Assembly (NCBI GenBank): GCA_016282015.1
Contig: JAEEJS010000053.1
Span: 1-64,000, forward strand
DNA: 64,000 nucleotides
Direction of reading: 5' to 3'
Origin: Bacteroidales bacterium
GTDB taxonomy: Bacteria; Bacteroidota; Bacteroidia; Bacteroidales; F082
Shown here one piece after another: positions 25,694-33,968 of the stretch. The notes under the pieces are model-generated. The model was not told the origin of the DNA and ran no database searches. It worked only from the letters and a program-made list of their open reading frames with translations. How positions within the stretch are numbered: position 1 is the stretch's first letter; each line of letters starts with the position of its first letter. A program made the position numbers and the translations under genes.

Positions 25694-25755
25694 TCTCAAC
25701 AGTATCCCATATATTACCGATACATAAAGCCAAAGACAAAACATTGAAACTGCTA

Positions 25756-26064
25756 CTAAAATGGACAATCTGTATCCGAGTTACTTTTATGCCACGAAGA
25801 ATGATGTGTATATCTTAAATTAAAATACTCCAGACTTTGTTTTAAATCATCAAGATCTTTTTGCGCTTCTGTATCTCCTTGGTTTGCTGCTTTTTTGAAC
25901 CATTTAATGGCCTGCTTAAAATCTTTTTCCACACCTTCACCATCCCAATAGCATAGTGCCAAATTATATTGGGTAAAATCATGTCCTTGTTCGGCTAAAG
26001 CCGTCAATTCGTCTATGGTCATTTTTGCATTCGGTTTTTCCTGTTCTTGATTATCTTTTTTCAT
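25756..26064 (-). CDS. Small Sel1-like repeat protein
   Basis: 102 residues. About two Sel1/TPR-like helical pairs are visible: LTALAEQGHDFTQYNLALCYWDGEG and DFKQAIKWFKKAANQGDTEAQKDL overlap the usual SLR consensus. There is no signal peptide; the C-terminus is short, His/Ser-rich and unrelated to the repeats. Such repeats mediate protein binding. Third gene of the accessory operon, 21 bp after the deiminase-like gene. More AT-rich than its neighbours outside the repeats. Confidence 0.7.
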   Translation of the reverse strand: MKKDNQEQEKPNAKMTIDELTALAEQGHDFTQYNLALCYWDGEGVEKDFKQAIKWFKKAANQGDTEAQKDLDDLKQSLEYFNLRYTHHSSWHKSNSDTDCPF

Positions 26065-26085
26065 AGTGATAGTGTTTTGCGAATA

Positions 26086-27081
26086 TTAAATCAATCCTGA
26101 TGTCATTGCTTGAACCATTGCTTCCGGTTCCCATTCGTCTTTCCAGTAATCTGCAGCTTCTTCTATTCTTGTTAGGCATGGACCTTCGTAACTGAAATCA
26201 AAACCCTTAAGATAATTAACGGCTTTCTTTTTATATCCTTCAAACGTTGATATGTTCCAAGATATGCAATTTAGGGCTCCTCCTCTACGGACCGCTTCTA
26301 AAGCAGGGATGCCAACTATGTCACAATTGGGGAAAGCTTTGCTGATTTGCTCCAGTGCTTGCTTGTCTTCTTCAAGTCCTAATTGTGGCACAAGCAGCAT
26401 ATTCCCTATTTGAAGGAAGTTGATGTAAGCCCAACTGCGGGCGTGAAACCGTTTGACATTGTATTTCAGAGGTATGACTTCAAATTTCTTTTCCAAAATT
26501 TTCAGATAACGATAGTAATAGTACCTTGAAAAATCTTTGTAGTTTGTAATTAAAACTCTATTGTTGCCGGCATAATGAATGATTCCGTCGCTATGCCCAC
26601 ACATGTCGCCGTCCCAAGGAATGAACAGAATATCACACTGAAAAGCATCTTTTAGCATACGCTCAACCTCCGCCGGAGTCTTGTTTTTATTTTCAACGAA
26701 GACTTTATCGGTCATCACAACAACATCGTCGCATTTAACCACGTTGCCACCATCAAGAACAAGATCAATTGTGCTGCTTTGTGGAAGCAGTTTTTTCAGA
26801 TTGTTTTCTTCAACTTGAAACACATCATCAGGATTGGTTTGAATGCGGAGACCAGCTTTGTCTTGAAGATAATCCGGGGTATATTTGAAGAAAACAAAAC
26901 GCTCAGCGTTAACCTGAATCGGCATATAATCGCGGCACCAGATGTCTTTTGTTCCAGACAGGTATCCATACGGAATGCCACGTTTCTGCAACGCATCAAT
27001 TAGATGTACATTGAGAATTGGGCATTTCTCGGGCAAAAGGCTGGAGAAATAGACGGTGTTGGTGAGGCTGTCAGTGAGCAT
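26086..27081 (-). CDS. Agmatine deiminase / peptidylarginine deiminase-like protein
   Basis: 331 residues of the guanidine-modifying (GME) pentein superfamily, PAD_porph branch. Active-site segments are present: DIWCRDYMP near residue 46, LDGGNVVKCDD near 109, His163 in GHSDG, and the nucleophile Cys272 in GGALNCISW. There is no signal peptide, so a cytosolic agmatine-deiminase-like enzyme is likelier than an exported protein deiminase; substrate not fixed. It is 2 bp after the preceding gene, in the middle of the three-gene accessory operon. Confidence 0.8.
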   Translation of the reverse strand: MLTDSLTNTVYFSSLLPEKCPILNVHLIDALQKRGIPYGYLSGTKDIWCRDYMPIQVNAERFVFFKYTPDYLQDKAGLRIQTNPDDVFQVEENNLKKLLPQSSTIDLVLDGGNVVKCDDVVVMTDKVFVENKNKTPAEVERMLKDAFQCDILFIPWDGDMCGHSDGIIHYAGNNRVLITNYKDFSRYYYYRYLKILEKKFEVIPLKYNVKRFHARSWAYINFLQIGNMLLVPQLGLEEDKQALEQISKAFPNCDIVGIPALEAVRRGGALNCISWNISTFEGYKKKAVNYLKGFDFSYEGPCLTRIEEAADYWKDEWEPEAMVQAMTSGLI

Positions 27082-27083
27082 AA

Positions 27084-27731
27084 TTATTTTTTTATTGATG
27101 ATGGTATATAACCTAATTTATCTTTTGCATATTCCATGGCTAGATCTTGTGGCATATTATTTTGCGTAATAAAATCAACAACCATCTTTTCTTTCAAAGG
27201 ATACCTGCTGCTTTTAAAGTTATCATCACATAATACCGCTCTTAAATCATAATCAATAAAACCTTTAGTTAGGTTTATTCTTTTTGAAAACAAAACATCA
27301 CAATCATACTTATTTGGAACCAATTTAATAGGCATGCTTTCTAATCCTTTTTCGTCTAGATGACAGACTTCTTTTATTTTCCTAAAAACCTTGTTTGGTC
27401 CAACAACCGGCGGCTCACCATTAATAATTGCGCTTCTTATCAAAAAAGAATAATAAGTATCTGCATCATCACTAACAACGAAATCTAGACTGACACGATT
27501 ACCACCTTTATATGAATCTGATTGTTTGGTTCCCCATCTGTGGATATAAAAGTGGTTTTTATGTTTATTAGTTTGTAATTCATTTTGATGTACCGATTCA
27601 TCTTCAAACACACCTTTTTGGTAATAGTATGGTTCAATCTCAGTAGGTTGAATTAATACTTCGTTGCACACTAATGTTTTAGTAAGAAAACACCTTCCGT
27701 CATCTTGAATTTTTACTATGATATTTTCCAT
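27084..27731 (-). CDS. Hypothetical protein, possibly 3-methyladenine DNA glycosylase-like
   Basis: 215 residues from ATG 27731; an in-frame ATG at 27749 would leave only about 8 nt of leader after the expected transcription start. I do not recognise it with certainty. The order of segments TEIEPYYY, DESVH, YYSFLIRSAII, VGPNKVF and SKRINLT parallels the alkyladenine DNA glycosylase fold (ETEAY with the catalytic Glu, LIRA, GP-K, RIG), but similarity is remote. Very AT-rich, unlike flanking hut genes, which suggests transfer. It is the promoter-proximal gene of the accessory operon. Confidence 0.5.
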   Translation of the reverse strand: MENIIVKIQDDGRCFLTKTLVCNEVLIQPTEIEPYYYQKGVFEDESVHQNELQTNKHKNHFYIHRWGTKQSDSYKGGNRVSLDFVVSDDADTYYSFLIRSAIINGEPPVVGPNKVFRKIKEVCHLDEKGLESMPIKLVPNKYDCDVLFSKRINLTKGFIDYDLRAVLCDDNFKSSRYPLKEKMVVDFITQNNMPQDLAMEYAKDKLGYIPSSIKK

Positions 27732-27763
27732 GGTAATAATATTGAACATTTAACTTTCATTGG

Positions 27764-27771
27764 CAAAGATA
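27764..27771 (-). promoter_or_regulatory. Promoter -7 element of accessory operon
   Basis: Minus strand TATCTTTG, 32 bp before the chosen start at 27731. Confidence 0.6.
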
Positions 27772-27895
27772 AAAGGAAAAATCTGAGCCACCAAATATCT
27801 TTTGTGAAAAATTGTTAAAATTTTCGAAAAAGTTATTTAATAATTTTTATAGTTATTTTATTGATTATTAAATAATTATAAAAAATTTTATAAAG

Positions 27896-28131
27896 ACATC
27901 AGGACTTCGCTCCCACTTCGTTCTTCAGTGCGTCGGCCTGGCCCGAATGCGGGGCAGCGAAGGATAAATAGGCGGACTAAGCAGATGATACTCACGGCGG
28001 GGCGCTTGCGTTTGCTTTCGTCAGAAAGCACTACCCCGCCCTGAGTATCACTGTCTTAGGACGACTGCAGCGGGGGCCGATGATTCGGGCCTTGATTTTT
28101 TCGGTTCCTTTTTTATCAAGAAAAAAGGAAC
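27896..28131 (-). repeat. Right copy of 237-bp palindromic inverted repeat
   Basis: Inverted relative to the left copy. The nested hairpin is at 27987-28049 with stems GATACTCA/TGAGTATC, GGCGGGG/CCCCGCC and GCTTTC/GAAAGC when read on the minus strand; the terminal GTTCC hairpin is at 28104-28131. Homology fades toward its inner end. Confidence 0.85.
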
Positions 28132-28160
28132 ATAATCCCCCAGCCCTATTCAGGGCATAT

Positions 28161-28187
28161 AAAAAAGGACGCCCATTGGCGTCCTTT
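28161..28187 (-). terminator. Terminator of hutI
   Basis: AAAGGACGCC and GGCGTCCTTT arms around a 4-base loop, with a T run on the minus strand, 67 bp after the hutI stop. Confidence 0.8.
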
Positions 28188-28253
28188 ATATTAAACAGGA
28201 AATTTATTCGCATTTGGCGAATGCTTTCGCTTCGCTCCAGTCGAAATGACTGA

Positions 28254-29498
28254 CTAACGGATAACTTTTCCTTTTAAAATCATTGTCTGAACTTTGTTCG
28301 CTCCATAATAATATGGCATAAACTCAAGCTGTGTCATCGGCTTGGTGATGATGACATTGGCAATCTTGCCTTTGGTGATTGAGCCCAGCTCATGAGCCAC
28401 ATCCATGGCGTAAGCCGTGTTCAATGTAGTGGCATTCAACGCCTCCTCAGGAGTCATACGGTAACGGATGCAGGCACACGAAAGTACAAACTGCATATTG
28501 CCCGACGGAGATGTTCCAGGATTAAAGTCTGATGCCATTGCTACAGGTAATCCTGCGTTAATCATATCGCGCACCGGTGACAGCGGCAGGTTGAGGAAGA
28601 ACGCACAGCCAGGCAATACCGTCGGCATGGTGTCGGAGCCTTTCAGAGCCTCAATCTCAGCCTTTCCCATCTGTTCGAGATGGTCGACACTGATGGCGCC
28701 GTATTTCACTCCCACCTGCACACCGCCCGAGACTGCCATCTCGTTGGCATGAATCTTCGGACGCATGCCGTATTTGATGCCTGCCATCAAGATTCGCTCG
28801 GTGTCTTCAACGGTGAAGAAGCCTTTGTCGCAGAAAACGTCAATGAAATCTGCCAAATCTTCGGCCGCCACCAGAGGAATCATCTCGTTGATGACAAGAT
28901 CGACATAGTCTTCCTGATGTCCGCGGTATTCCATCGGAATGCCGTGAGCGCCAAGGAAATTAGACTTTATCGTCATCGGAGAATTCTCCTTCATGCGACG
29001 GATAACGCGCAGAAGCTTCAGCTCGCTCTCAGTGGTGAGGCCATAACCGCTCTTTATCTCTACGGCACCGGTTCCCATGCGCATAATTTCGTCCAGACGC
29101 TGCATGGCCGACTCATAGAGTTCATCTTCGCTAGCTGCTGCTGTGGCTTTTGCAGAATTAAGGATTCCGCCTCCTCTCTTTGCGATTTCCTCATAGCTCA
29201 GGCCACGAATCTTATCGCAAAACTCCATTTCGCGTGAGTTGGCATAAACCAAATGGGTATGCGAGTCGCAGAACGCAGGTATGACCAATCCGCCTTTGGC
29301 GTCGACTACTTTTCTCTCTTTAGCTAAATATTCTTTGTATTTCGGAGAGCTCATCGCACCATAGTCGGCAATCTTGCTACCTTTTATATATAGGTATGCA
29401 TTCTTGATGCGCTTAACGTCCGACATCGCGGAGCCGGCTTTCCATAATGAGCCATCCTCCACGATGCCGCAAAGTTCTTTAATGTTTATGATTAACAT
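28254..29498 (-). CDS. hutI: Imidazolonepropionase
   Basis: 414 residues, a metal-dependent amidohydrolase that opens imidazolone propionate to formiminoglutamate, the step just before FtcD in histidine degradation. Motifs: FCDSHTHLVYANSRE (metal HxH), GAVEIKSGYGL, PKIHANEMAVSGGVQVG, DHLEQMG and MASDFNPGTSPSGNMQ. Typical length. No TAnnTTTG promoter is visible directly upstream, only a heptad array, so it may be transcribed with the deoxyhypusine-synthase-like gene before it. Confidence 0.95.
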   Translation of the reverse strand: MLIINIKELCGIVEDGSLWKAGSAMSDVKRIKNAYLYIKGSKIADYGAMSSPKYKEYLAKERKVVDAKGGLVIPAFCDSHTHLVYANSREMEFCDKIRGLSYEEIAKRGGGILNSAKATAAASEDELYESAMQRLDEIMRMGTGAVEIKSGYGLTTESELKLLRVIRRMKENSPMTIKSNFLGAHGIPMEYRGHQEDYVDLVINEMIPLVAAEDLADFIDVFCDKGFFTVEDTERILMAGIKYGMRPKIHANEMAVSGGVQVGVKYGAISVDHLEQMGKAEIEALKGSDTMPTVLPGCAFFLNLPLSPVRDMINAGLPVAMASDFNPGTSPSGNMQFVLSCACIRYRMTPEEALNATTLNTAYAMDVAHELGSITKGKIANVIITKPMTQLEFMPYYYGANKVQTMILKGKVIR

Positions 29499-29505
29499 AT
29501 ATCTT

Positions 29506-29581
29506 AGTCTTTAGTCTTTAGTTGTTAGTCTTTAGTTTACTCGATTATGACTAAAGTCTAAAGACTAACGACTAAAAACTA
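29506..29581. repeat. Heptad array 7, inverted arms
   Basis: Left arm AGTCTTT, AGTCTTT, AGTTGTT, AGTCTTT, AGTTTAC; right arm with the complementary GACTAAA-type units. The last three bases (CTA) are the TAG stop of the gene at 29579-30628. Confidence 0.75.
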
Positions 29582-30628
29582 TTTCTGATAGATTGATTGC
29601 CAATTCTTGTACTCTCTCTTCTTCCAAGGTCCGTTGTGGTACACGTATGATGCAATCATCGGTATGACGGTTGTACCTTCGGCGTAAACCATCTGCTGGA
29701 GCTTCTCGCTGACCTTACCCCATGAACCTGCTTCGAGCAAGGTTGATGATGAGCAAGCGCCGTCGCGGACGTCAGCAACTGTAATCTGGATAGCGTATTT
29801 GTGCATTGGCACCTCGTGACCGAGAATTTCAGCGCAGACCACTGTGTCCTGAGCGAAGTTCTTAGGAGTACCGCCACCGACCATGAACAAACCAGTCTGT
29901 GGAGCAGCCATCTTGATTTCTGTCAGCTCAAGGAAGTCAGCCACAGAGTCGATGCTCACGTATGATTTGCCGGCGTGCTTGCGCTCCCACTGGTGCAGAC
30001 CGATACCGAAACCTGCTGATGAGTCTGAGAATGCTGGGCAGAACATCGGGACGCCACACTCGTAGCATGTCTGGATGAGGCTGTCTTTCTTCACACCGTG
30101 ACCTTCATGCAGCCATTTGCCGAGGTTCCACAGGAACTCACGTGATGAATATGGACGTGGCTCAAGTATGTTGGCCAACTCGTAAGTGGCGTGGTCACAA
30201 ACCTGAAGCTGTTCCTCGTCGATATATGTGTCGTAGATACGGTCGATGTAAAGCTCGCGAAGCTTGGTATCCGGCACCACGTTCTCTTTTTCACCTATAT
30301 AATGTTTGAAACCGAGAGCCTCGAAGAGGTCCATGTCGATGACTGAAGCGCCTGTAGAAACAACAACGTCGATCATTTTGTTGCGAACCATGTCGACGTA
30401 AACCTGCATACAGCCTGCTGCTGATGTTGAACCTGCCAGTGTGAGGATGTTGGTGCACTGTTTCTCTTTCACCATCATCATCAAAATGTCGGCAGCGCGG
30501 GCTGTGTCGCGTGATGTGAATGACATTTCACGCATTGCGTCAATGATTTCTGTTGAATCGTACTTCTTGATGTCGATGTGTTTTACGACATTCTTCAGTA
30601 AGTCTTTCTTTTCAAGTTTTCTTGCCAT
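29579..30628 (-). CDS. Deoxyhypusine synthase-like protein
   Basis: 349 residues of the deoxyhypusine synthase family, NAD- and spermidine-dependent aminobutyl transferases. Visible features: LAGSTSAAGC near residue 64, VVSTGASVIDMDLFEALG, the FCPAFSDSSAGFG motif, TGLFMVGGGTPKNF, and a catalytic Lys305 in GSWGK. Bacteria lack eIF5A, so the natural role is probably polyamine (homospermidine-type) chemistry or modification of another acceptor; not decided by sequence. Agmatine-type enzymes elsewhere in the window fit polyamine metabolism. The stop is provided by a heptad array. Confidence 0.85.
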   Translation of the reverse strand: MARKLEKKDLLKNVVKHIDIKKYDSTEIIDAMREMSFTSRDTARAADILMMMVKEKQCTNILTLAGSTSAAGCMQVYVDMVRNKMIDVVVSTGASVIDMDLFEALGFKHYIGEKENVVPDTKLRELYIDRIYDTYIDEEQLQVCDHATYELANILEPRPYSSREFLWNLGKWLHEGHGVKKDSLIQTCYECGVPMFCPAFSDSSAGFGIGLHQWERKHAGKSYVSIDSVADFLELTEIKMAAPQTGLFMVGGGTPKNFAQDTVVCAEILGHEVPMHKYAIQITVADVRDGACSSSTLLEAGSWGKVSEKLQQMVYAEGTTVIPMIASYVYHNGPWKKREYKNWQSIYQK

Positions 30629-30670
30629 TTTTCAGATATTTTAATTGTTATTTGTTGTCTATTTAATCTG

Positions 30671-30678
30671 CAAAAATA
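30671..30678 (-). promoter_or_regulatory. Promoter -7 element of deoxyhypusine synthase-like gene
   Basis: Minus strand TATTTTTG, 42 bp before the start; divergent from the promoter at 30699. Confidence 0.6.
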
Positions 30679-30698
30679 CAAAATATTGAAAAATAACG

Positions 30699-30706
30699 TA
30701 TATTTG
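30699..30706 (+). promoter_or_regulatory. Promoter -7 element of thioredoxin lipoprotein operon
   Basis: TATATTTG, 17 bp before the start codon. Confidence 0.6.
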
Positions 30707-30723
30707 CACAAAATTTATTTGTA

Positions 30724-31206
30724 ATGAAAAAGATATTTCTTCTTTCAATAGTAATTTCGGCTTTGTTGGTCTCATGCGGCAGCTCTGACAACAAAAGCAA
30801 AAGTGAAGCCAAGGCAGAGGCAACAGCTTCAGAATCAGCAGAAAAGACATACGTAAAAGTGATGAGCTACAAAGATTTCATCAAAAATGTCTGGGATTTG
30901 GAGACCAACACCAACGAATTCATATTTAAAGGCGACAAGCCCTGTGTGATAGATTTTTATGCCACCTGGTGCGGCCCATGCAAGGCTGTGGCCCCTATTC
31001 TCGAAAAATTGGCCAAAGAATACGACGGAAAAGTCGATTTCTATAAAGTCGACACCGACAAGGAGCCAAAACTGGCCACAATCATGAAGATCCAGTATCT
31101 GCCGACGGTTATGTTTGCCAAAGAAGGAGCCCAGCCCGAGAAATCTGTAGGCGCCAAAGACGAGGCATATTTCCGTTCACAAATCAACAAGATGTTAAGT
31201 GAATAA
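30724..31206 (+). CDS. Thioredoxin-domain lipoprotein
   Basis: 160 residues. Lipoprotein signal with LLVSC (lipid Cys18), a Ser/Lys/Ala linker, then a thioredoxin fold with the active site Trp82-Cys83-Gly-Pro-Cys86 and the cis-Pro in YLPTVMF. It is anchored in the inner or outer membrane and faces the periplasm, where it should reduce or oxidise disulfides. The next gene overlaps its last eight bases with a GTG start, so the two are translationally coupled. Confidence 0.88.
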   Translation: MKKIFLLSIVISALLVSCGSSDNKSKSEAKAEATASESAEKTYVKVMSYKDFIKNVWDLETNTNEFIFKGDKPCVIDFYATWCGPCKAVAPILEKLAKEYDGKVDFYKVDTDKEPKLATIMKIQYLPTVMFAKEGAQPEKSVGAKDEAYFRSQINKMLSE

Positions 31207-31807
31207 CATTTTCCCCACAGCATATCTGCCTGATATAAAATACGTTGCGCTGTTTTTGAAAGAGACCGCTCCTCAAATCGAGCTGTTCGAAACCTATCAG
31301 AAACAGTCGTGCCGCACGCGCTGTAACGTTATGACAGCCAATGGTTTGCAGACAATGACCGTGCCAATTGTAAAAACCAATGGCAATCACACCATGACCA
31401 AGGATATAGCAATTAGTTACAAAGAGCCTTGGCAGCAGATTCATCAGCGCTGTATGGAAGCGGCTTATCGCAAAACCCCTTATTTCGAATACTATTTCCC
31501 CTACCTTGAGAAGGCTTTCACGACACGTTTCGACACTCTCGTGGAATTGAATGAGTTTTGCTTGAAATTCATTCTTAAAGTCTTGAAAATCAACAAAGAA
31601 ATTGTTTACACCGAGGATTTCGAACCAATAGCAAGCCCTGACGATTACCGCGTAGCATTGTCAAAATGGTCGCCAGAAGGCACCAGTTTTCCGAAATACT
31701 ATCAGGTATTCGCCGACCGCCAGCCGTTTGTCTCAAACCTTTCAGTTATTGACTTGATTTTCAACGAAGGACCTGAATCTATAAACTATCTCAACAGTTT
31801 GGTTTAA
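31199..31807 (+). CDS. WbqC-like family protein
   Basis: 202 residues of the WbqC family, recognised by YLPDIKYVALFLK, the CRTRCNVMTANGLQTMTVPI segment and WQQIHQRCMEAAYRKTPYFEYY. The family occurs in polysaccharide clusters, but the reaction is not established. The best start is GTG at 31199, which overlaps the thioredoxin gene by 8 bp; there is no ATG nearby at the right place. Its stop overlaps the convergent pgpH stop by four bases (TTAA). Confidence 0.85.
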   Translation: MNNIFPTAYLPDIKYVALFLKETAPQIELFETYQKQSCRTRCNVMTANGLQTMTVPIVKTNGNHTMTKDIAISYKEPWQQIHQRCMEAAYRKTPYFEYYFPYLEKAFTTRFDTLVELNEFCLKFILKVLKINKEIVYTEDFEPIASPDDYRVALSKWSPEGTSFPKYYQVFADRQPFVSNLSVIDLIFNEGPESINYLNSLV

Positions 31808-33867
31808 TCAGGATAGGCTATCCTGACGTGATAGATGCTCATCAGCTTCTTTTTAAGCACCTTCTTCACCACGGTGATATCGTGGAAAGTGATGTTGGTG
31901 TTGTCAAACTGATTTGCTTTCATCTGTCCGTCTATAATATTTTCCACAAGACGGTTGATGCTGTCTTCAGTTTTCTCACTCATGCTTCTTGAAGCCGCTT
32001 CGACAGCGTCGCACATCATCAGCACTGCGGTCTCCTTCGAGAACGGCACCGGACCATGATAGCAGAAGTCGCGTTCATCCACACCGTCGGGGTTCTCACG
32101 AAGCTCCATCTGATAAAAATACTCGGTGCGACGAGTGCCGTGGTGGGTTCTCACGAAATCGATGATTTGCTCAGGAATATGATGCTGACGGCAAATCTCT
32201 ATGCCATCGAGCACATGACCTATGATAATCTGAGCGCTTTCAACATACGACACATCGTCATGAGGATTATATTTACCATTCTGATTCTCAATGAAATAGA
32301 ATGGATTTTTGGTTTTACCTATATCATGATACATGGCTCCGGTACGCACCAGCAACGGATTGCCGCCGATGTTGTACACAGCCTCCTCGCAGAGGTCGGC
32401 CACCTGCATGGCATGCTGGAAGGTTCCCGGCGCCTCGGATGCGAGTTTGCGCAACAGCGGACTGTTGGTGTTGCTCAACTCCAGCAAGGTGATATCGGTG
32501 ACAAAGCCGAATATGCGCTCGAAAAGAGATGCTATCGGCAGAACCAGCACAGTCATAAAGGCATTGCCGGCGTAAATGGCTATCATATACCAGCTAAACG
32601 ATTCAAAATCACCGTCAAACAAAAGCATCAATCCGATATACACTATCACGTATGTGACAAAAACCGCCAACGAGGTGCCGAAATAGCTGGCTCGACTGGT
32701 ACGCTTGGTCATGGCAAAGACCGCCACAAAGGACACCAGCATCTGAACGAAGAAATACTGGAAAGAGTTTGGCACTGCCAACGATATGATTACCAGCGTC
32801 ATAACCTGCACCACAACCGACACCCTCGAGTCGAAGAAAGTCATCAGCAGCATTGGCATAATAGCCACTGGCATCAGGTATATCAGGTTGGGCGCAAATC
32901 TCACCAACAGGAAGGACGGTACTATCATAAACAGCATCAGCAGCAATATCAGATTTATATTGGACAGACGCTCGAATACATCGGGACGCAACATCTTTAG
33001 GACCAGATACAACGCCACGAACACTATGCCCACAAGCAAAATCTGTCCGTAAAGCAGGAAATTGCGGCTAAAGAATGTGTTACTGGTAATATCGGCATAT
33101 TCGCGTTCCAAAGAACTGAGAATCTGATACTTTTCGTCAGTCACAATCTCACCTTCCATGATTATGAGTTCGTCTTTCTGCACCATTCCGAAGGTTAGCA
33201 TAATGCCGTCCAAAGCCATTTTCTCAGCCTGTCTGGTCAAACTCTCAGAATACATCACATTCTGACGCAACGAGCTGTGCATCAAATTGTTAAGCATCAT
33301 TCTTGTGGCATAATCATCCACATTGACAAGCATTGAATGTATGATTTGGCTAGCCGTAGCCATAGTGTATAAGTCGCCGTAAAGGCTCTTGGTCATAACT
33401 TTGTTGCGCACCACCACCACTTTGTCTTCAGGTTTAAAATTCTGAGAATTATTGTTTATGGTGACTATTCCGTTCTCCTCTATCCTATCGTAAATGGCCA
33501 AAACCAGATTTTCATAATAATTACGGTTGCCAATGGTGTCATTCCACAATGAATAAAAGTCTTTCAGGAGGTTTTCGCGGCCCTTCTCAGTGCCCAGGTC
33601 ATCGTATGTAAAGATGGGCTGCACAGTGCGGCGAGCCTCTTCCCTCTCCTTTATAACCTGGTCATCCGACTTGTAAATCGGGAAGTTAAATGGTGCATAG
33701 AGGGTTTTATGCTGCCATGGACGCATTTTCTGATATTCATATTTGAACTTGGCGTTGCGAGGCATCACCATCACAACAATGAACAATGCCAAAAGAAACA
33801 TCACAACTTTCATAATGCCATAATATGAATGGCGTATTCTTTCGACAATTTTCTTTACAGTACTCAT
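31804..33867 (-). CDS. 7TM-HD membrane phosphohydrolase (PgpH-like)
   Basis: About 687 residues. One N-terminal transmembrane segment, a large extracytoplasmic 7TMR-HDED region, seven membrane segments (roughly residues 300-480), then a cytosolic HD domain: APGTFQHAMQVADL, GAMYHDIGKTKNP, and HHGTRR. The PgpH group hydrolyses cyclic di-AMP in Firmicutes; the same activity is likely here but not proven. A frame extends upstream to 33954, but ATG 33867 (MSTVKK) gives the normal family start. Convergent overlap with the WbqC gene. Confidence 0.87.
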   Translation of the reverse strand: MSTVKKIVERIRHSYYGIMKVVMFLLALFIVVMVMPRNAKFKYEYQKMRPWQHKTLYAPFNFPIYKSDDQVIKEREEARRTVQPIFTYDDLGTEKGRENLLKDFYSLWNDTIGNRNYYENLVLAIYDRIEENGIVTINNNSQNFKPEDKVVVVRNKVMTKSLYGDLYTMATASQIIHSMLVNVDDYATRMMLNNLMHSSLRQNVMYSESLTRQAEKMALDGIMLTFGMVQKDELIIMEGEIVTDEKYQILSSLEREYADITSNTFFSRNFLLYGQILLVGIVFVALYLVLKMLRPDVFERLSNINLILLLMLFMIVPSFLLVRFAPNLIYLMPVAIMPMLLMTFFDSRVSVVVQVMTLVIISLAVPNSFQYFFVQMLVSFVAVFAMTKRTSRASYFGTSLAVFVTYVIVYIGLMLLFDGDFESFSWYMIAIYAGNAFMTVLVLPIASLFERIFGFVTDITLLELSNTNSPLLRKLASEAPGTFQHAMQVADLCEEAVYNIGGNPLLVRTGAMYHDIGKTKNPFYFIENQNGKYNPHDDVSYVESAQIIIGHVLDGIEICRQHHIPEQIIDFVRTHHGTRRTEYFYQMELRENPDGVDERDFCYHGPVPFSKETAVLMMCDAVEAASRSMSEKTEDSINRLVENIIDGQMKANQFDNTNITFHDITVVKKVLKKKLMSIYHVRIAYPD

Positions 33868-33943
33868 AATCAATATGTTATGATTTATAAAAAATCTTAG
33901 TGCAATATTTTGAAATAAAACGTAAAAATACAAATAATTCTCG

Positions 33944-33951
33944 TAATTTTG
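33944..33951 (+). promoter_or_regulatory. Promoter -7 element of NlpC/P60 gene
   Basis: TAATTTTG, 17 bp before the start at 33969; it excludes an in-frame start at 33900. Confidence 0.6.
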
Positions 33952-33968
33952 CAAAAAAAGTGATAATT

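Larger units (their letters stand above)
25333..25755. other. 423-bp intergenic region upstream of ftcD
   Basis: No gene seen. It holds the ftcD promoter, a heptad array, a perfect 7-bp palindrome (CGCCATT/AATGGCG, 25432-25447), the left 237-bp repeat and about 60 bp of unremarkable sequence before the Sel1-like gene. Confidence 0.8.
27750..28253. other. 504-bp intergenic region between accessory block and hutI
   Basis: No credible gene. It holds the accessory operon promoter, about 125 bp of very AT-rich DNA (27772-27895), the right 237-bp repeat and the hutI terminator. Confidence 0.8.

Noticed and set aside
25456-28131. Composite transposon with IS ends
   Set aside because: No transposase gene or remnant lies inside or next to the repeats; a non-autonomous element remains possible and is reported as such.
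28031-28213. Minus-strand open frame of 60 codons inside the right palindromic repeat
   Set aside because: It runs through the hairpin element and the hutI terminator, has no family resemblance, and its left-repeat counterpart does not keep the frame.
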